Part shown: positions 36,734 through 44,361 of the stretch, one piece after another
How the letters are laid out: each line of letters starts with the position of its first letter
Position numbering within the stretch: position 1 is the stretch's first letter
DNA from: JAHDDW01 sp964648795
Lineage (GTDB): Bacteria > Actinomycetota > Acidimicrobiia > Acidimicrobiales > SZUA-35
DNA length: 64,000 bases
NCBI GenBank assembly: GCA_964648795.1
Contig: CAZYMB010000007.1
Coordinates: forward strand, 30,407 to 94,406
Reading direction: 5' to 3'
The notes under the pieces: model-generated
Seen by the model: the letters and a program-made list of their open reading frames with translations, nothing else
Told to the model about the DNA's origin: nothing
Databases searched by the model: none
Made by a program: the position numbers and the translations under genes

Positions 36734-38029
36734 GTGAGTGAAAGTCTTCATATCCACGGGGGTAAAGCCCTCTCTGGAACAATTAAGCCGTCCGGAAACA
36801 AGAACGCTGTTCTTCCTATTCTTTGTGCAACGCTGCTTACTGACGAGCAATGCGTAATTCGTAACGTTCCCGAGATTACTGACATCGAACGTCTAGTTAC
36901 CTTCTTTGTTTCCATTGGTTCTGAAGTCGATTGGAACAAAGAATCTAAAGTAATTACACTTAGGCACCCTGGGATCGAATCAGGACGCATCGAGAACCTT
37001 CCAGAAGGTATGCGTAGCTCTGTAATGCTGTTTGGTCCACTACTTCACCGTGGCGCTGAGATCTCGGTTTTCAATGACTCAACTGGTTGCTCCTTAGGAG
37101 CACGAGAAGTTGACCCACACCTTGAATTACTCGCTGGCTTCGGTGCAACAGTCAACTGGGACCCGCTCCGAGAGCTTTCTCCAAACAATCGATTCAAAGC
37201 CTTTCAACTATGGGCTGACTATGCTTCTGTAACAGCGACCGAGCATTTCGTGATGTGTGCTGCTGTTGCTGACGGCGAATCTAAGCTCGTCAACGCAGCA
37301 AGTGAGCCTCATGTACAAGATGTTGCCAAAGCACTGAATGAGATGGGCGCATCTATCGATGGCATCGGTACTTCGGTTCTAACCATCACTGGTGCAGAGA
37401 AACTAAGTGGCTGTGACGTCACAATCAGCGATGACCACCACGAGATTCTTACTTTCCTTGGAATTGGCGCCATGACTGGCGGCCACATCCGAGTTGAGCA
37501 CAACGTACACGAGCATTTCACCCTTATGGAGCGAGTGTTCCGCAAGTTTGGTGTCGAAGTAACGTCTGACGCTACAGGTTCAGAAGTAGCGGCTGGAGCT
37601 GAACTACAAATTATCGAGCCAATCACAAAGCAGCTGCTTCAAAAGGTTGAGGGTGCGCCTTGGCCTTACTTCCCAGTTGACTTGATGCCAATTGTTATGG
37701 CACTTGCAACAGTTGCCGAAGGCGAAATGATGTTCTGGAACAAAGTTTACGAAGGTGCCTTCGGTTGGCTTCCTGAACTACAAAAGTTCGGCGCCAGAAC
37801 AACAGTTTGTGACCCACACAGAGTAATCATCAGTGGAAGACAAGACCTACAAGCAGCAGCAGTTAAGGCTCCATACATTATTCGTGTAGTTATCTCACTG
37901 TTCATGGTTGCGTCATCTATCGATGGCAAGTCATTAATCGAGAATGCCAGCCCAGTACGACGTGCTCACCCAATGTTTGTAGAGAACCTGCAACATCTAG
38001 GCGCTGACGTTTACTGGTCAGAAGGTTAG
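36734..38029 (+). CDS. murA: UDP-N-acetylglucosamine 1-carboxyvinyltransferase
   Basis: MurA transfers enolpyruvate to UDP-GlcNAc, the first committed step of peptidoglycan synthesis. The 431-residue sequence begins IHGGKALSGTIKPSGNKNA with the conserved Lys-Asn pair. The PEP-binding loop is DSTGCSLGAREVD with the reactive Cys at 119; the Cys-to-Asp change that gives fosfomycin resistance in mycobacterial MurA is therefore absent. The later conserved region PWPYFPVDLMPIVMALATVA and the C-terminal SPVRRAHPMFVENLQHLGA are present. The GTG start at 36734 has GAAAGGG about eight bases upstream. Cytoplasmic. Confidence 0.95.
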   Translation: MSESLHIHGGKALSGTIKPSGNKNAVLPILCATLLTDEQCVIRNVPEITDIERLVTFFVSIGSEVDWNKESKVITLRHPGIESGRIENLPEGMRSSVMLFGPLLHRGAEISVFNDSTGCSLGAREVDPHLELLAGFGATVNWDPLRELSPNNRFKAFQLWADYASVTATEHFVMCAAVADGESKLVNAASEPHVQDVAKALNEMGASIDGIGTSVLTITGAEKLSGCDVTISDDHHEILTFLGIGAMTGGHIRVEHNVHEHFTLMERVFRKFGVEVTSDATGSEVAAGAELQIIEPITKQLLQKVEGAPWPYFPVDLMPIVMALATVAEGEMMFWNKVYEGAFGWLPELQKFGARTTVCDPHRVIISGRQDLQAAAVKAPYIIRVVISLFMVASSIDGKSLIENASPVRRAHPMFVENLQHLGADVYWSEG

Positions 38030-38035
38030 AGTCCG

Positions 38036-38078
38036 GGAATCGTTCCGATTCCTGCGAGTAATTGCTTCGCAATTCTCG
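38036..38078 (-). repeat. Intergenic double-hairpin repeat (CTCGCA family), complete copy
   Basis: On the plus strand: arms GGAATCG (38036-38042) and CGATTCC (38046-38052) around TTC, the linker TGCGAG (38053-38058), then arms AATTGC (38060-38065) and GCAATT (38069-38074) around TTC. Read on the minus strand it has the same plan as the copy at 44322-44359: a first hairpin with variable arms, CTCGCA, then a GGAATC-type hairpin with loop GAA. It lies right behind murA. Confidence 0.65.
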
Positions 38079-38105
38079 GGCCAAATTAGTGTTAGTCTTT
38101 GGCAC

Positions 38106-38705
38106 ATGAAGATTGATTTTTGGATTGACCCTATTTGCCCATGGTGCTGGCTAACTTCGCGCTGGTTAGTGCGTGACGTTCTACCGAACCGAGACATAGA
38201 AGTGAACTGGCGGCCAATAAGCTTGCTGTTCAAGAACAATCCTCCAGAAGACTCTGAATACTTCGGTCCAGTCAACATGTCTCTAGGTTTGCTGCGCATC
38301 ATGACTCAGCTCGAAAACCAAGCCGATGTTAACAAGTTCTACACCGCAGCTGGAGAACTAATTCACGACGAAGGTAACGGCGCAGACATAACGGCTGAAC
38401 AAGTCCTCACCAAAGCAGGTCTCGACGTTTCTCTAGCTGAGAAAGCAAACGATGAGTCACTGGACGCTGAAATACGATCAGAGATGGATGCAGGACTGGC
38501 TCTTGTAGGTAACGACGTCGGAACTCCAATCATTGCTTTCGAACATGAGGGTTCTCAAATCGGCATATTCGGCCCAGTCATCTCTAAGGTTCCAGATCCG
38601 GAACAGTCGCTAGAGATGTGGGACGCAATGGTAACTATCTCAAAGATGGACAGCTTCTGGGAACTAAAGCGAACTAGAACGCAAGACCCCAACTTCGATT
38701 ACTAA
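38106..38705 (+). CDS. DsbA-family oxidoreductase, mycothiol-dependent nitroreductase-like
   Basis: A 199-residue DsbA-fold protein. The N-terminal FWIDPICPWCWLTSRW carries the CPWC active site (Cys11 and Cys14), identical to that of M. tuberculosis Rv2466c, a mycothiol-dependent reductase that activates nitro-compounds. An alpha-helical insertion follows, and VGNDVGTPIIAF gives the cis-Pro loop. No signal peptide is present, so it acts in the cytoplasm, unlike secreted DsbA. If the assignment is right the host makes mycothiol. Convergent with the cyclophilin gene across a strong hairpin. Confidence 0.8.
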   Translation: MKIDFWIDPICPWCWLTSRWLVRDVLPNRDIEVNWRPISLLFKNNPPEDSEYFGPVNMSLGLLRIMTQLENQADVNKFYTAAGELIHDEGNGADITAEQVLTKAGLDVSLAEKANDESLDAEIRSEMDAGLALVGNDVGTPIIAFEHEGSQIGIFGPVISKVPDPEQSLEMWDAMVTISKMDSFWELKRTRTQDPNFDY

Positions 38706-38710
38706 AACGA

Positions 38711-38742
38711 TTTAGGTCAGAGCACTGTGGCCCTGACCTAAA
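38711..38742. terminator. Bidirectional hairpin between convergent genes
   Basis: A 10-bp perfect inverted repeat, TTTAGGTCAG (38711-38720) and CTGACCTAAA (38733-38742), with a 12-base loop. It lies 5 bases after the DsbA-like stop and 26 bases after the cyclophilin stop on the other strand. The A/T ends of the stem supply short U-runs in both directions. Confidence 0.75.
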
Positions 38743-38768
38743 CACAAATTCTTGAATTGTTAGACTGG

Positions 38769-39323
38769 TTAGTCTTTTTCTGCGATTTCTACAGAGTTAA
38801 TGACTACAGCTTCTAGTGGTTTGTCCATGCCATCGGTCGAAGTGACTTCGATCTTTTCTACGATGTCCATTCCGGATACAACCTGACCGAACAATGAATA
38901 GCTTGGAGGTAGCCCTACCCCGCTAGCTCCACTTACGATGAAGAACTGGCTGCCGTTTGTGTTTGGACCAGCGTTAGCCATAGCCAACGATCCAAGCTTG
39001 TACTCGCCTGCCTGTGGTAACTCGTCTTCGAACTTGTAGCCAGGTCCACCTCGACCTGATCCTTCAGGACAACCGCCCTGAATCATGAAACCACCAATTA
39101 CTCGGTGAAATGTTAGCGAGTCATAGTAGTGGTAGCGAGCAAGGCTCACGAAGTTGTTGACAGTCTTTGGTGCCTTTAGAGCATCCAGGGCGATAACTAC
39201 ATCTCCATGGTTGGTGCTCAAAGTTGCTTCATAGCGCTTTGCGGTGTCAATACACATCTCAAAAGGGCCATCGAAGCTAGTGCGACGCTCCGAAGATCCG
39301 TCGATTGCAGGACATTCAGCCAT
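38769..39323 (-). CDS. Cyclophilin-type peptidyl-prolyl isomerase
   Basis: A 184-residue protein that should catalyse cis-trans isomerisation of X-Pro bonds. After an N-terminal extension of about 28 residues with a Cys (MCIDTAKRYEATLST, typical of actinobacterial members), the cyclophilin core shows NNFVSLARYHYYDSLTFHRV with the catalytic Arg, GFMIQGGCPEGSGRGGPGY and AMANAGPNTNGSQFFI. There is no signal peptide or lipobox, so it is cytoplasmic. ATG start with AGGAGAA upstream. The helD C-terminal-half gene lies upstream on the same strand, with a small hairpin between them. Confidence 0.93.
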   Translation of the reverse strand: MAECPAIDGSSERRTSFDGPFEMCIDTAKRYEATLSTNHGDVVIALDALKAPKTVNNFVSLARYHYYDSLTFHRVIGGFMIQGGCPEGSGRGGPGYKFEDELPQAGEYKLGSLAMANAGPNTNGSQFFIVSGASGVGLPPSYSLFGQVVSGMDIVEKIEVTSTDGMDKPLEAVVINSVEIAEKD

Positions 39324-39361
39324 TAGTTCTCCTCAGTATCTGAATTAGTGCAACTATGACA

Positions 39362-39380
39362 GCTGCATCCGTTATGCAGC
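39362..39380 (-). terminator. Hairpin after the HelD C-terminal-half gene
   Basis: Perfect 7-bp stem GCTGCAT/ATGCAGC with a 5-base loop (39362-39380), starting 14 bases after the helicase stop and about 40 bases before the cyclophilin ATG on the minus strand. No U-tract follows, so termination is uncertain. Confidence 0.4.
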
Positions 39381-39393
39381 CTAGGCCTAAGTT

Positions 39394-40200
39394 TTAGCCA
39401 ACTAACCAAGTCGGCACAGTATTTTTATGGGTAATTGAAAGGCTCTTGGTAGCCCTTGTCACTGCGACAAACAGATCTGATAGTGAACCTCTAGCAGCCA
39501 TTTCATCCGCTGACACAACAACAACATGGTCAAACTCAAGGCCCTTACATTCCAGAGGGGTCAGTATTGAGATATTTTCTGATTCTTCGGCTAGTTCGTG
39601 AAGAGCCGCCATCCACTCCGGATCTTCGTTATCTGAATCAATAATTACTGCAGACCTCTCTGCGCCAATTGACTTAATCAGACAATCATTAACTGCAACC
39701 AACAGCTCAACCACGTCTGTAACTTTGGACCAAGCGATTGGACGGTCACCACTTCTAATAGATGTGGTTTCCGAAGCAAGCCCCATCTTTTCTGCGATCC
39801 GATCTGCCATGTCCTGAACCGTTTGTGGGGAACGGTAGTTGATTGTCAATTCGTAATTCTCATAATCTGGGTAGACGTGGCCAACCAATGAGTCCCAACT
39901 CTCTAAACCTTGACGACGTTGGGCGACATCACCAACAATTGTTATGGCTCCACCCGTGGTACGTCGCTTAATCATTCGCCACTGCATCGGGGTCAAGTCC
40001 TGAGCCTCATCGACAATAACGTGACCAAACCGCCAGGTCTTTAAGCTACCAGCGAGGTCCGATACCGAAATAGTTTCCTCGCCCAAAGCATCAACAGACT
40101 CAGCGTCTAGCTCCGTCTCTCTTACTAGCTCTTCGCCAATAAGATCGTAGAAGTCTTCTACTTCTTTACCTTGCCAGCCGGATAAGCGATCATCTGCCAT
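39394..40200 (-). CDS. HelD-type helicase, C-terminal half (separate gene)
   Basis: This 268-residue protein is the C-terminal part of a UvrD-like HelD ATPase, which removes stalled RNA polymerase from DNA. It contains the Walker B motif HVIVDEAQDLTPMQW (about 75-89), TIVGDVAQRRQG (motif III), NYRSPQTVQ (motif IV), LTPLECKGLEFDHVVVV (motif V) and LFVAVTRATKSL (motif VI), but no Walker A. The start is the ATG at 40200: AGGAGAGG at 40213-40206 lies five bases upstream, an excellent Shine-Dalgarno, and the ATG overlaps the stop of the N-terminal-half gene by 11 bases. The frame also opens at an upstream ATG (40242) without such a site. It ends shortly after motif VI (PTWLVG). Confidence 0.85.
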   Translation of the reverse strand: MADDRLSGWQGKEVEDFYDLIGEELVRETELDAESVDALGEETISVSDLAGSLKTWRFGHVIVDEAQDLTPMQWRMIKRRTTGGAITIVGDVAQRRQGLESWDSLVGHVYPDYENYELTINYRSPQTVQDMADRIAEKMGLASETTSIRSGDRPIAWSKVTDVVELLVAVNDCLIKSIGAERSAVIIDSDNEDPEWMAALHELAEESENISILTPLECKGLEFDHVVVVSADEMAARGSLSDLFVAVTRATKSLSITHKNTVPTWLVG

Positions 40201-41863
40201 TACGGCCTCTCCTATCTGTAGAGCTTCCTTCGGCTTCGTCATACATAATCGGATAAAGCTCTAGATCTGGATCTGCAGTCTTCCAGAAACCCGTGGGGTC
40301 TAGTGGGTCGACACCGTCTGGCATTTCTTCGTATTCATCTAAGTCAAGACCCTCATCACGTTCCAGTCTTTCGTCGCGTTCCAGAGCTACTTCTATTGCA
40401 TCAAGTCGGTCACGCTCAGTTTGTCTTTGTGAATCAATATCGCCCACCAGACCATCAACCAAAAAAGATATTTCATCCAACAACGCCACATCAGCACTAG
40501 ACCAGGTCTGGTTTTCTAGATCTCGCTCCAAGCAGCGTTTTCGGAAAAGTAAATCAAGTTTTTCAGGTTCAATCCCGAGTCCCTCAGCAGCCTTTCGCAG
40601 CAGCGGCTTTGATCCGAGCAAATCGTTTAGTGCTTGTTCTGGGCTCAAATTTGGCCAAGCTCTTAGACAGTATTTGTGGACAGAATTGTCTGATCTAAAG
40701 AATGCCCGCAGCTCTTCAGCATTATCGAAGCTGGCACTAAAGAGTTGCTGGGTTAACTGCTCAACGATTCGAGATTTAAACACAGCCGATGCGTCATTAT
40801 GGATTGGATGAGTCTTGGCCGCAGCAAAAACTTCTTGAGCTACTTCAGCCTTCAAAGTGACTTTAGTGGACCCATACCACGTCTCTAAATCCTCAGTTGG
40901 TCTAACTTGACGCAACTCTATATAGGTTCGCAATAGTTCTACCATCTCAATAGAGCCTTTAATTACCTCGACTTCGGCAGTATCGACTTGGCCTACCTTG
41001 ATTCCCGGGTAAAGCTGAGGTGGAGTAACCGAAACTACGCCCGACTCACCTAAGGATGGGATCACTCGTGAAATATAAGAAAGGAACTGCTTCGAAGGCC
41101 CTACAACCAGAATTCCAACGTCTTCAAGGTCGACTCTGTAGTGATACAACAAGTATGCAGCCCGATGAAGAGCCACTACCGTCTTGCCAGTGCCAGGACC
41201 GCCTTGCACAACCAGCGGGACATCTGCTGGCGCCCTAACAACACGATCTTGTTCATGTTGAATTGTCGACACAACGCTTGTTAGATGATCTGTCGTCGAA
41301 GACTCAAGGCTAGCCAGAACAGCCGCCTCACCTCGCAGCACGGTGGAACCCTCATCAAAAGTTGGGGAACCAAACAATTCGTCTGAGTAATCAACCAGGG
41401 GAACTGAATTACTTTCAGACTCATCACCATATAAAAAGTTGCGTCTGTGCACTACGCCCAAAGGCTCTGAGTAAGTCGCTCTATAAAATGGAACTGCTGC
41501 GGCAGCCCGCCAATCAACTAGCAACGCATCGTCTCCATCAATTACGCTGTGGCGACCAACATAAAGCTCTTCCCCATTGGCGTCTGTGATCTTCCCAAAC
41601 GCCAATGTATTACCAAGACTCTCGAGTTGCCGTAATCGCTTAGCTGCATAGATAGCCCGTATGGATGCTTGACGCACCTCGGCTGCTTTGATTGCAGCAT
41701 CTACCTCAGCATCTTCGTCAACTAGATCTTTAATACCATCAGCTGTAGTCTCGGCAGCTTGTTCTGCTAACTGCTCGGCGGTTCTACGTGCTCTATCGAT
41801 GTCGCTTGCGTGAACAGCAAGAACATTAGTCAAGTAGTCAATCTCTGAATTTAGATCACTCAT
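40190..41863 (-). CDS. HelD-type helicase, N-terminal half (separate gene)
   Basis: A 557-residue protein with the N-terminal portion of HelD: a coiled-coil arm (about 1-75) of the sort that enters the RNA polymerase secondary channel, GRHSVIDGDDALLVDWRAAA and then Walker A in VVQGGPGTGKTVVALHRAAY (about 218-237). The 1A insertion follows (LGESGVVSVTPPQL onward) up to ADVALLDEISFLVDGL. After this a very acidic extension of about 90 residues leads to the stop. Motifs II-VI are on the next, overlapping gene in another frame. In known actinobacterial HelD all are one chain of about 740 residues. The strong ribosome site for the second gene argues for a genuine two-subunit enzyme rather than an error. 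Confidence 0.85.
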   Translation of the reverse strand: MSDLNSEIDYLTNVLAVHASDIDRARRTAEQLAEQAAETTADGIKDLVDEDAEVDAAIKAAEVRQASIRAIYAAKRLRQLESLGNTLAFGKITDANGEELYVGRHSVIDGDDALLVDWRAAAAVPFYRATYSEPLGVVHRRNFLYGDESESNSVPLVDYSDELFGSPTFDEGSTVLRGEAAVLASLESSTTDHLTSVVSTIQHEQDRVVRAPADVPLVVQGGPGTGKTVVALHRAAYLLYHYRVDLEDVGILVVGPSKQFLSYISRVIPSLGESGVVSVTPPQLYPGIKVGQVDTAEVEVIKGSIEMVELLRTYIELRQVRPTEDLETWYGSTKVTLKAEVAQEVFAAAKTHPIHNDASAVFKSRIVEQLTQQLFSASFDNAEELRAFFRSDNSVHKYCLRAWPNLSPEQALNDLLGSKPLLRKAAEGLGIEPEKLDLLFRKRCLERDLENQTWSSADVALLDEISFLVDGLVGDIDSQRQTERDRLDAIEVALERDERLERDEGLDLDEYEEMPDGVDPLDPTGFWKTADPDLELYPIMYDEAEGSSTDRRGRNGR

Positions 41864-41878
41864 GGGGCGATCTATTCT

Positions 41879-42427
41879 CTAGCACTCTTCCAATATAGCT
41901 ATATGTGGAAGGTTACGATAGGACTGCGCATAGTCAAGTCCGTAACCGACGACGAAATCATCTGCAATTTTGAAACCGTAATAATCTAGTGGTGGTTCGT
42001 CATCAGGGTTTAGGTTACGGAGCAACAAAGAACAAGTCTTAATCTCGGCAGGATGGCGAGTAGCTAAATGATTGACCAAGAAATTAAGGGTTAATCCAGA
42101 GTCAATGATGTCCTCGACAATCAAGACGCTACGGCCGTTAATATCGGTGTCTAGATCTTTGATAATCCTCACCGCTCCGGAGGATTTAGTTGAATCGCCA
42201 TAAGACGACACCGCTAGAAAGTCCATCTCGACATCAATGTTCATCGCCCGGACTAGGTCGGCAGCAAAAATAGCTGAGCCTCGCAGTACCGTTATCACCA
42301 AAGGCGGCTGATCGAAGTCTGAACTGATCTTCTCGCCGAGCTCTCGGACACGCTCTTTGATGTCGCTTTCGGACAGCAAGATTTCACCGACACGATAGGT
42401 CTTTGGATCCGAATCCTGACTGCTCAT
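41879..42427 (-). CDS. hpt: Hypoxanthine(-guanine) phosphoribosyltransferase
   Basis: Hpt salvages hypoxanthine and guanine to IMP and GMP with PRPP. The 182-residue protein has the PRPP loop SVLIVEDIIDSGLTLNFL (about 99-116), the flexible loop region DFLAVSSYGDSTKSSGAVRI, and the base-binding end ADDFVVGYGLDYAQSYRNLP. Length is typical. The gene lies 15 bases upstream of the HelD N-terminal-half gene on the same strand. Many actinobacteria have tilS and hpt directly before ftsH; here hpt is about 25 kb from ftsH and tilS is not visible. Confidence 0.94.
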   Translation of the reverse strand: MSSQDSDPKTYRVGEILLSESDIKERVRELGEKISSDFDQPPLVITVLRGSAIFAADLVRAMNIDVEMDFLAVSSYGDSTKSSGAVRIIKDLDTDINGRSVLIVEDIIDSGLTLNFLVNHLATRHPAEIKTCSLLLRNLNPDDEPPLDYYGFKIADDFVVGYGLDYAQSYRNLPHIAILEEC

Positions 42428-42559
42428 CTATGTCCCAGTGTAGCGCTCAAAAACAATTTAAGTTAAGCCAGCTACCACACTTATAGGTTGATTTGAACTA
42501 GATTTTATAGACCTGGTTTGTACGTAGAACCAATAACACTCAAGGCTAGGAAGCGCTTA

Positions 42560-44224
42560 GTGAGCCCGATTCGATCAAGACAATCACAGATTGAGCGCCT
42601 TAACGGCGGCAATTTTGATGTTCTTATCGTTGGAGCAGGCGCCGTCGAAGCAGCCATCTATTCCACTCTCGCCGCTCGAGGACTCTCAGTAGCCTATGTA
42701 TCACCTCGGGATTTTGGAGCTCAACCCAATCAAGAATCTCCTGGCCTGATCGACGATAACTACTCTGCATTTGGAAAAGTCAACGGATCTTGGAAGCCAG
42801 ACAGTGGCACCGCAAAGCTCCTTACTCCAACTGTGGGAGCCGTAAAGCAAACCTTCAGGTCTTTAGTACGGCCTCAGGACCGTACAAATTTAGCGGCCGT
42901 AAGTAAGAATGCTATAAGCGGATCATTCCTCAATAACACCGCTAGACCACACCTAATTCGCCAATCTCAACTCAAGAAACTTGACCCAGCTATTCGCGAC
43001 TCTAGTTTTACAGGCGCCGTTGACTACGAAGTTATGCATCTACCTCAGTGGCCTGGTCGCCTCGCTATGAACTTTATTGCAGAGGCAAACTCTCATAACA
43101 ACCAGCAAGCCTTTGCCGCAAACTATCTCAAAGTAATTGGAGCTACACGTATTGCTTCTGGCTTCTGGGAAGTTGAGCTGAAGGACTCTCTCGATGCTAG
43201 TTGTATTTCTCTAATCGCTAAAGTCGTGATCAATTCTCGTAACCCCGAAATTTCGTCGACACCTGAGCTGACTATCAGTGACGAGCAAACAGCTCTGGTT
43301 AAGAACACGACAGTTTCGTTCGACAACTTCTTGCATGCCAGTAGTCGCAAGCCATCTCAGCCTGCTTATCTCCAAATAACAAATAGTGAGAGACGCCGAG
43401 TAGTGTTGCACCGTAGCGCCAACGGAGTTATCGCTACTTCTACTGTGCTTTGCGAAGGGCCACCCAAGTTATTTTCTGAGGTTTCAGAAACTGAAATCAG
43501 GTCAGTTCTCACTTCGATCAATACAGCAATCAAACATACAAGCCTTGGCCGAGAAGTCAGCACAGCTGATATTCGAGCAACATCGGTCGCACACTCAATT
43601 AAGAAAACAGACAAAAAATACCCGAGATTGTTGTCTGATTTGAAGTCTTATACCCAGCGAGAGCAGATACAAGTTGACGCTCGCCAAGGTTTAGTCAACC
43701 TCGTAGGTGCCCGAATAGCGAACAGCTACTATCTCTGTATCGAGATAGAGACAATAGCAAAGCGTCTGGGCGTGAAGTTCCGTACATCGGATGCCTCAGC
43801 AGAAACTGGGACGCCTGTCTCGCCAATCTGGTACGAACCTAAGAGCACTAAACAGGACGTCTTAAAGGAGTACTTCTTTGACACAGTGTCGGAAGTGTTC
43901 AGCGATCTTGCGGGCACTGAACCGGACGTTCATTTGAGAAGGCTTGCACTCGGGCTTTGGCAAAGACACAAGAAGAATGCTTTCGCTGTTCTGGAAGTAA
44001 TTGCGCAGAACCCATCGCTCATAAAGCAAATCACTCCGAAGCTTGACCTTGTGTACGCCGAACTAGCAATTATAAGAGACCAAGAGTCAATAACGTGCAT
44101 GCGAGATTTCCTAGCGCGACGAACTCATCTGTCTCAAATTATTGGTGATGAACTTTTCGAATCTATTTCTGAAGAGAAGCTTGCTACAGCACTACGACTA
44201 AGTGCCCTCCACGAAACCTCTTAG
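42560..44224 (+). CDS. Degenerate GlpD-like flavoprotein homologue
   Basis: The layout is that of aerobic glycerol-3-phosphate dehydrogenase (GlpD): an N-terminal FDVLIVGAGAVEAAIYSTLA dinucleotide fold, a middle substrate domain, and the C-terminal helical cap with ELAIIRDQESITCMRDFLAR, matching the E-x6-tv-DfL.RRT signature of GlpD. But the FAD motif has Glu for the third Gly (GAGAVE), and the segment after the Rossmann fold, normally DFasGTSsrSSkLiHGGlRYL, is replaced by DFGAQPNQESPGLID. Catalysis and FAD binding are therefore doubtful. The GTG at 42560 (554 residues) is preferred because AGGAAG lies six bases upstream; a TTG at 42518 would add 14 residues. Convergent with ilvC across a hairpin-rich spacer. 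Confidence 0.6.
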   Translation: MSPIRSRQSQIERLNGGNFDVLIVGAGAVEAAIYSTLAARGLSVAYVSPRDFGAQPNQESPGLIDDNYSAFGKVNGSWKPDSGTAKLLTPTVGAVKQTFRSLVRPQDRTNLAAVSKNAISGSFLNNTARPHLIRQSQLKKLDPAIRDSSFTGAVDYEVMHLPQWPGRLAMNFIAEANSHNNQQAFAANYLKVIGATRIASGFWEVELKDSLDASCISLIAKVVINSRNPEISSTPELTISDEQTALVKNTTVSFDNFLHASSRKPSQPAYLQITNSERRRVVLHRSANGVIATSTVLCEGPPKLFSEVSETEIRSVLTSINTAIKHTSLGREVSTADIRATSVAHSIKKTDKKYPRLLSDLKSYTQREQIQVDARQGLVNLVGARIANSYYLCIEIETIAKRLGVKFRTSDASAETGTPVSPIWYEPKSTKQDVLKEYFFDTVSEVFSDLAGTEPDVHLRRLALGLWQRHKKNAFAVLEVIAQNPSLIKQITPKLDLVYAELAIIRDQESITCMRDFLARRTHLSQIIGDELFESISEEKLATALRLSALHETS

Positions 44225-44234
44225 ACAGTATTTC

Positions 44235-44359
44235 TCGGGATTGATCCCGATTACTTGCCTTACTAGGGTCGACGTTTGGCGTAGCCAAACTCGAAGGAAC
44301 CAAACTGCAAACCCCCCGACATTTGACAAAGTCAAACTCGCAGGAATCCGAAGGATTCC
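44235..44359 (+). repeat. Cluster of four hairpins containing CTCGCA-family repeats
   Basis: Four successive perfect hairpins fill this spacer: TCGGGAT/ATCCCGA (44235-44250), GTTTGGC/GCCAAAC with loop GTA (44274-44290), TTTGAC/GTCAAA with loop AAA (44322-44336), and GGAATCC/GGATTCC with loop GAA (44343-44359). The last two joined by CTCGCA (44337-44342) form a complete copy of the element also seen at 38036-38078. The second hairpin is followed by CTCGAAGG, a degraded second copy. It separates convergent genes, so it may also end transcription. Confidence 0.65.
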
Positions 44360-44361
44360 CT

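Noticed and set aside
40185..40245. A frameshift error in helD
   Set aside because: The second gene has a well-placed AGGAGAGG site and an ATG overlapping the first stop, and the join lies in an acidic linker. A natural split is more likely, though read support should be checked.
42518..42559. TTG at 42518 as start of the GlpD-like gene
   Set aside because: The GTG at 42560 has AGGAAG at proper distance and gives a normal N-terminal Rossmann position; no ribosome site precedes the TTG.
44225..44361. CRISPR array or tRNA gene
   Set aside because: The hairpins differ in stem sequence, are not evenly spaced direct repeats, and do not make a cloverleaf.
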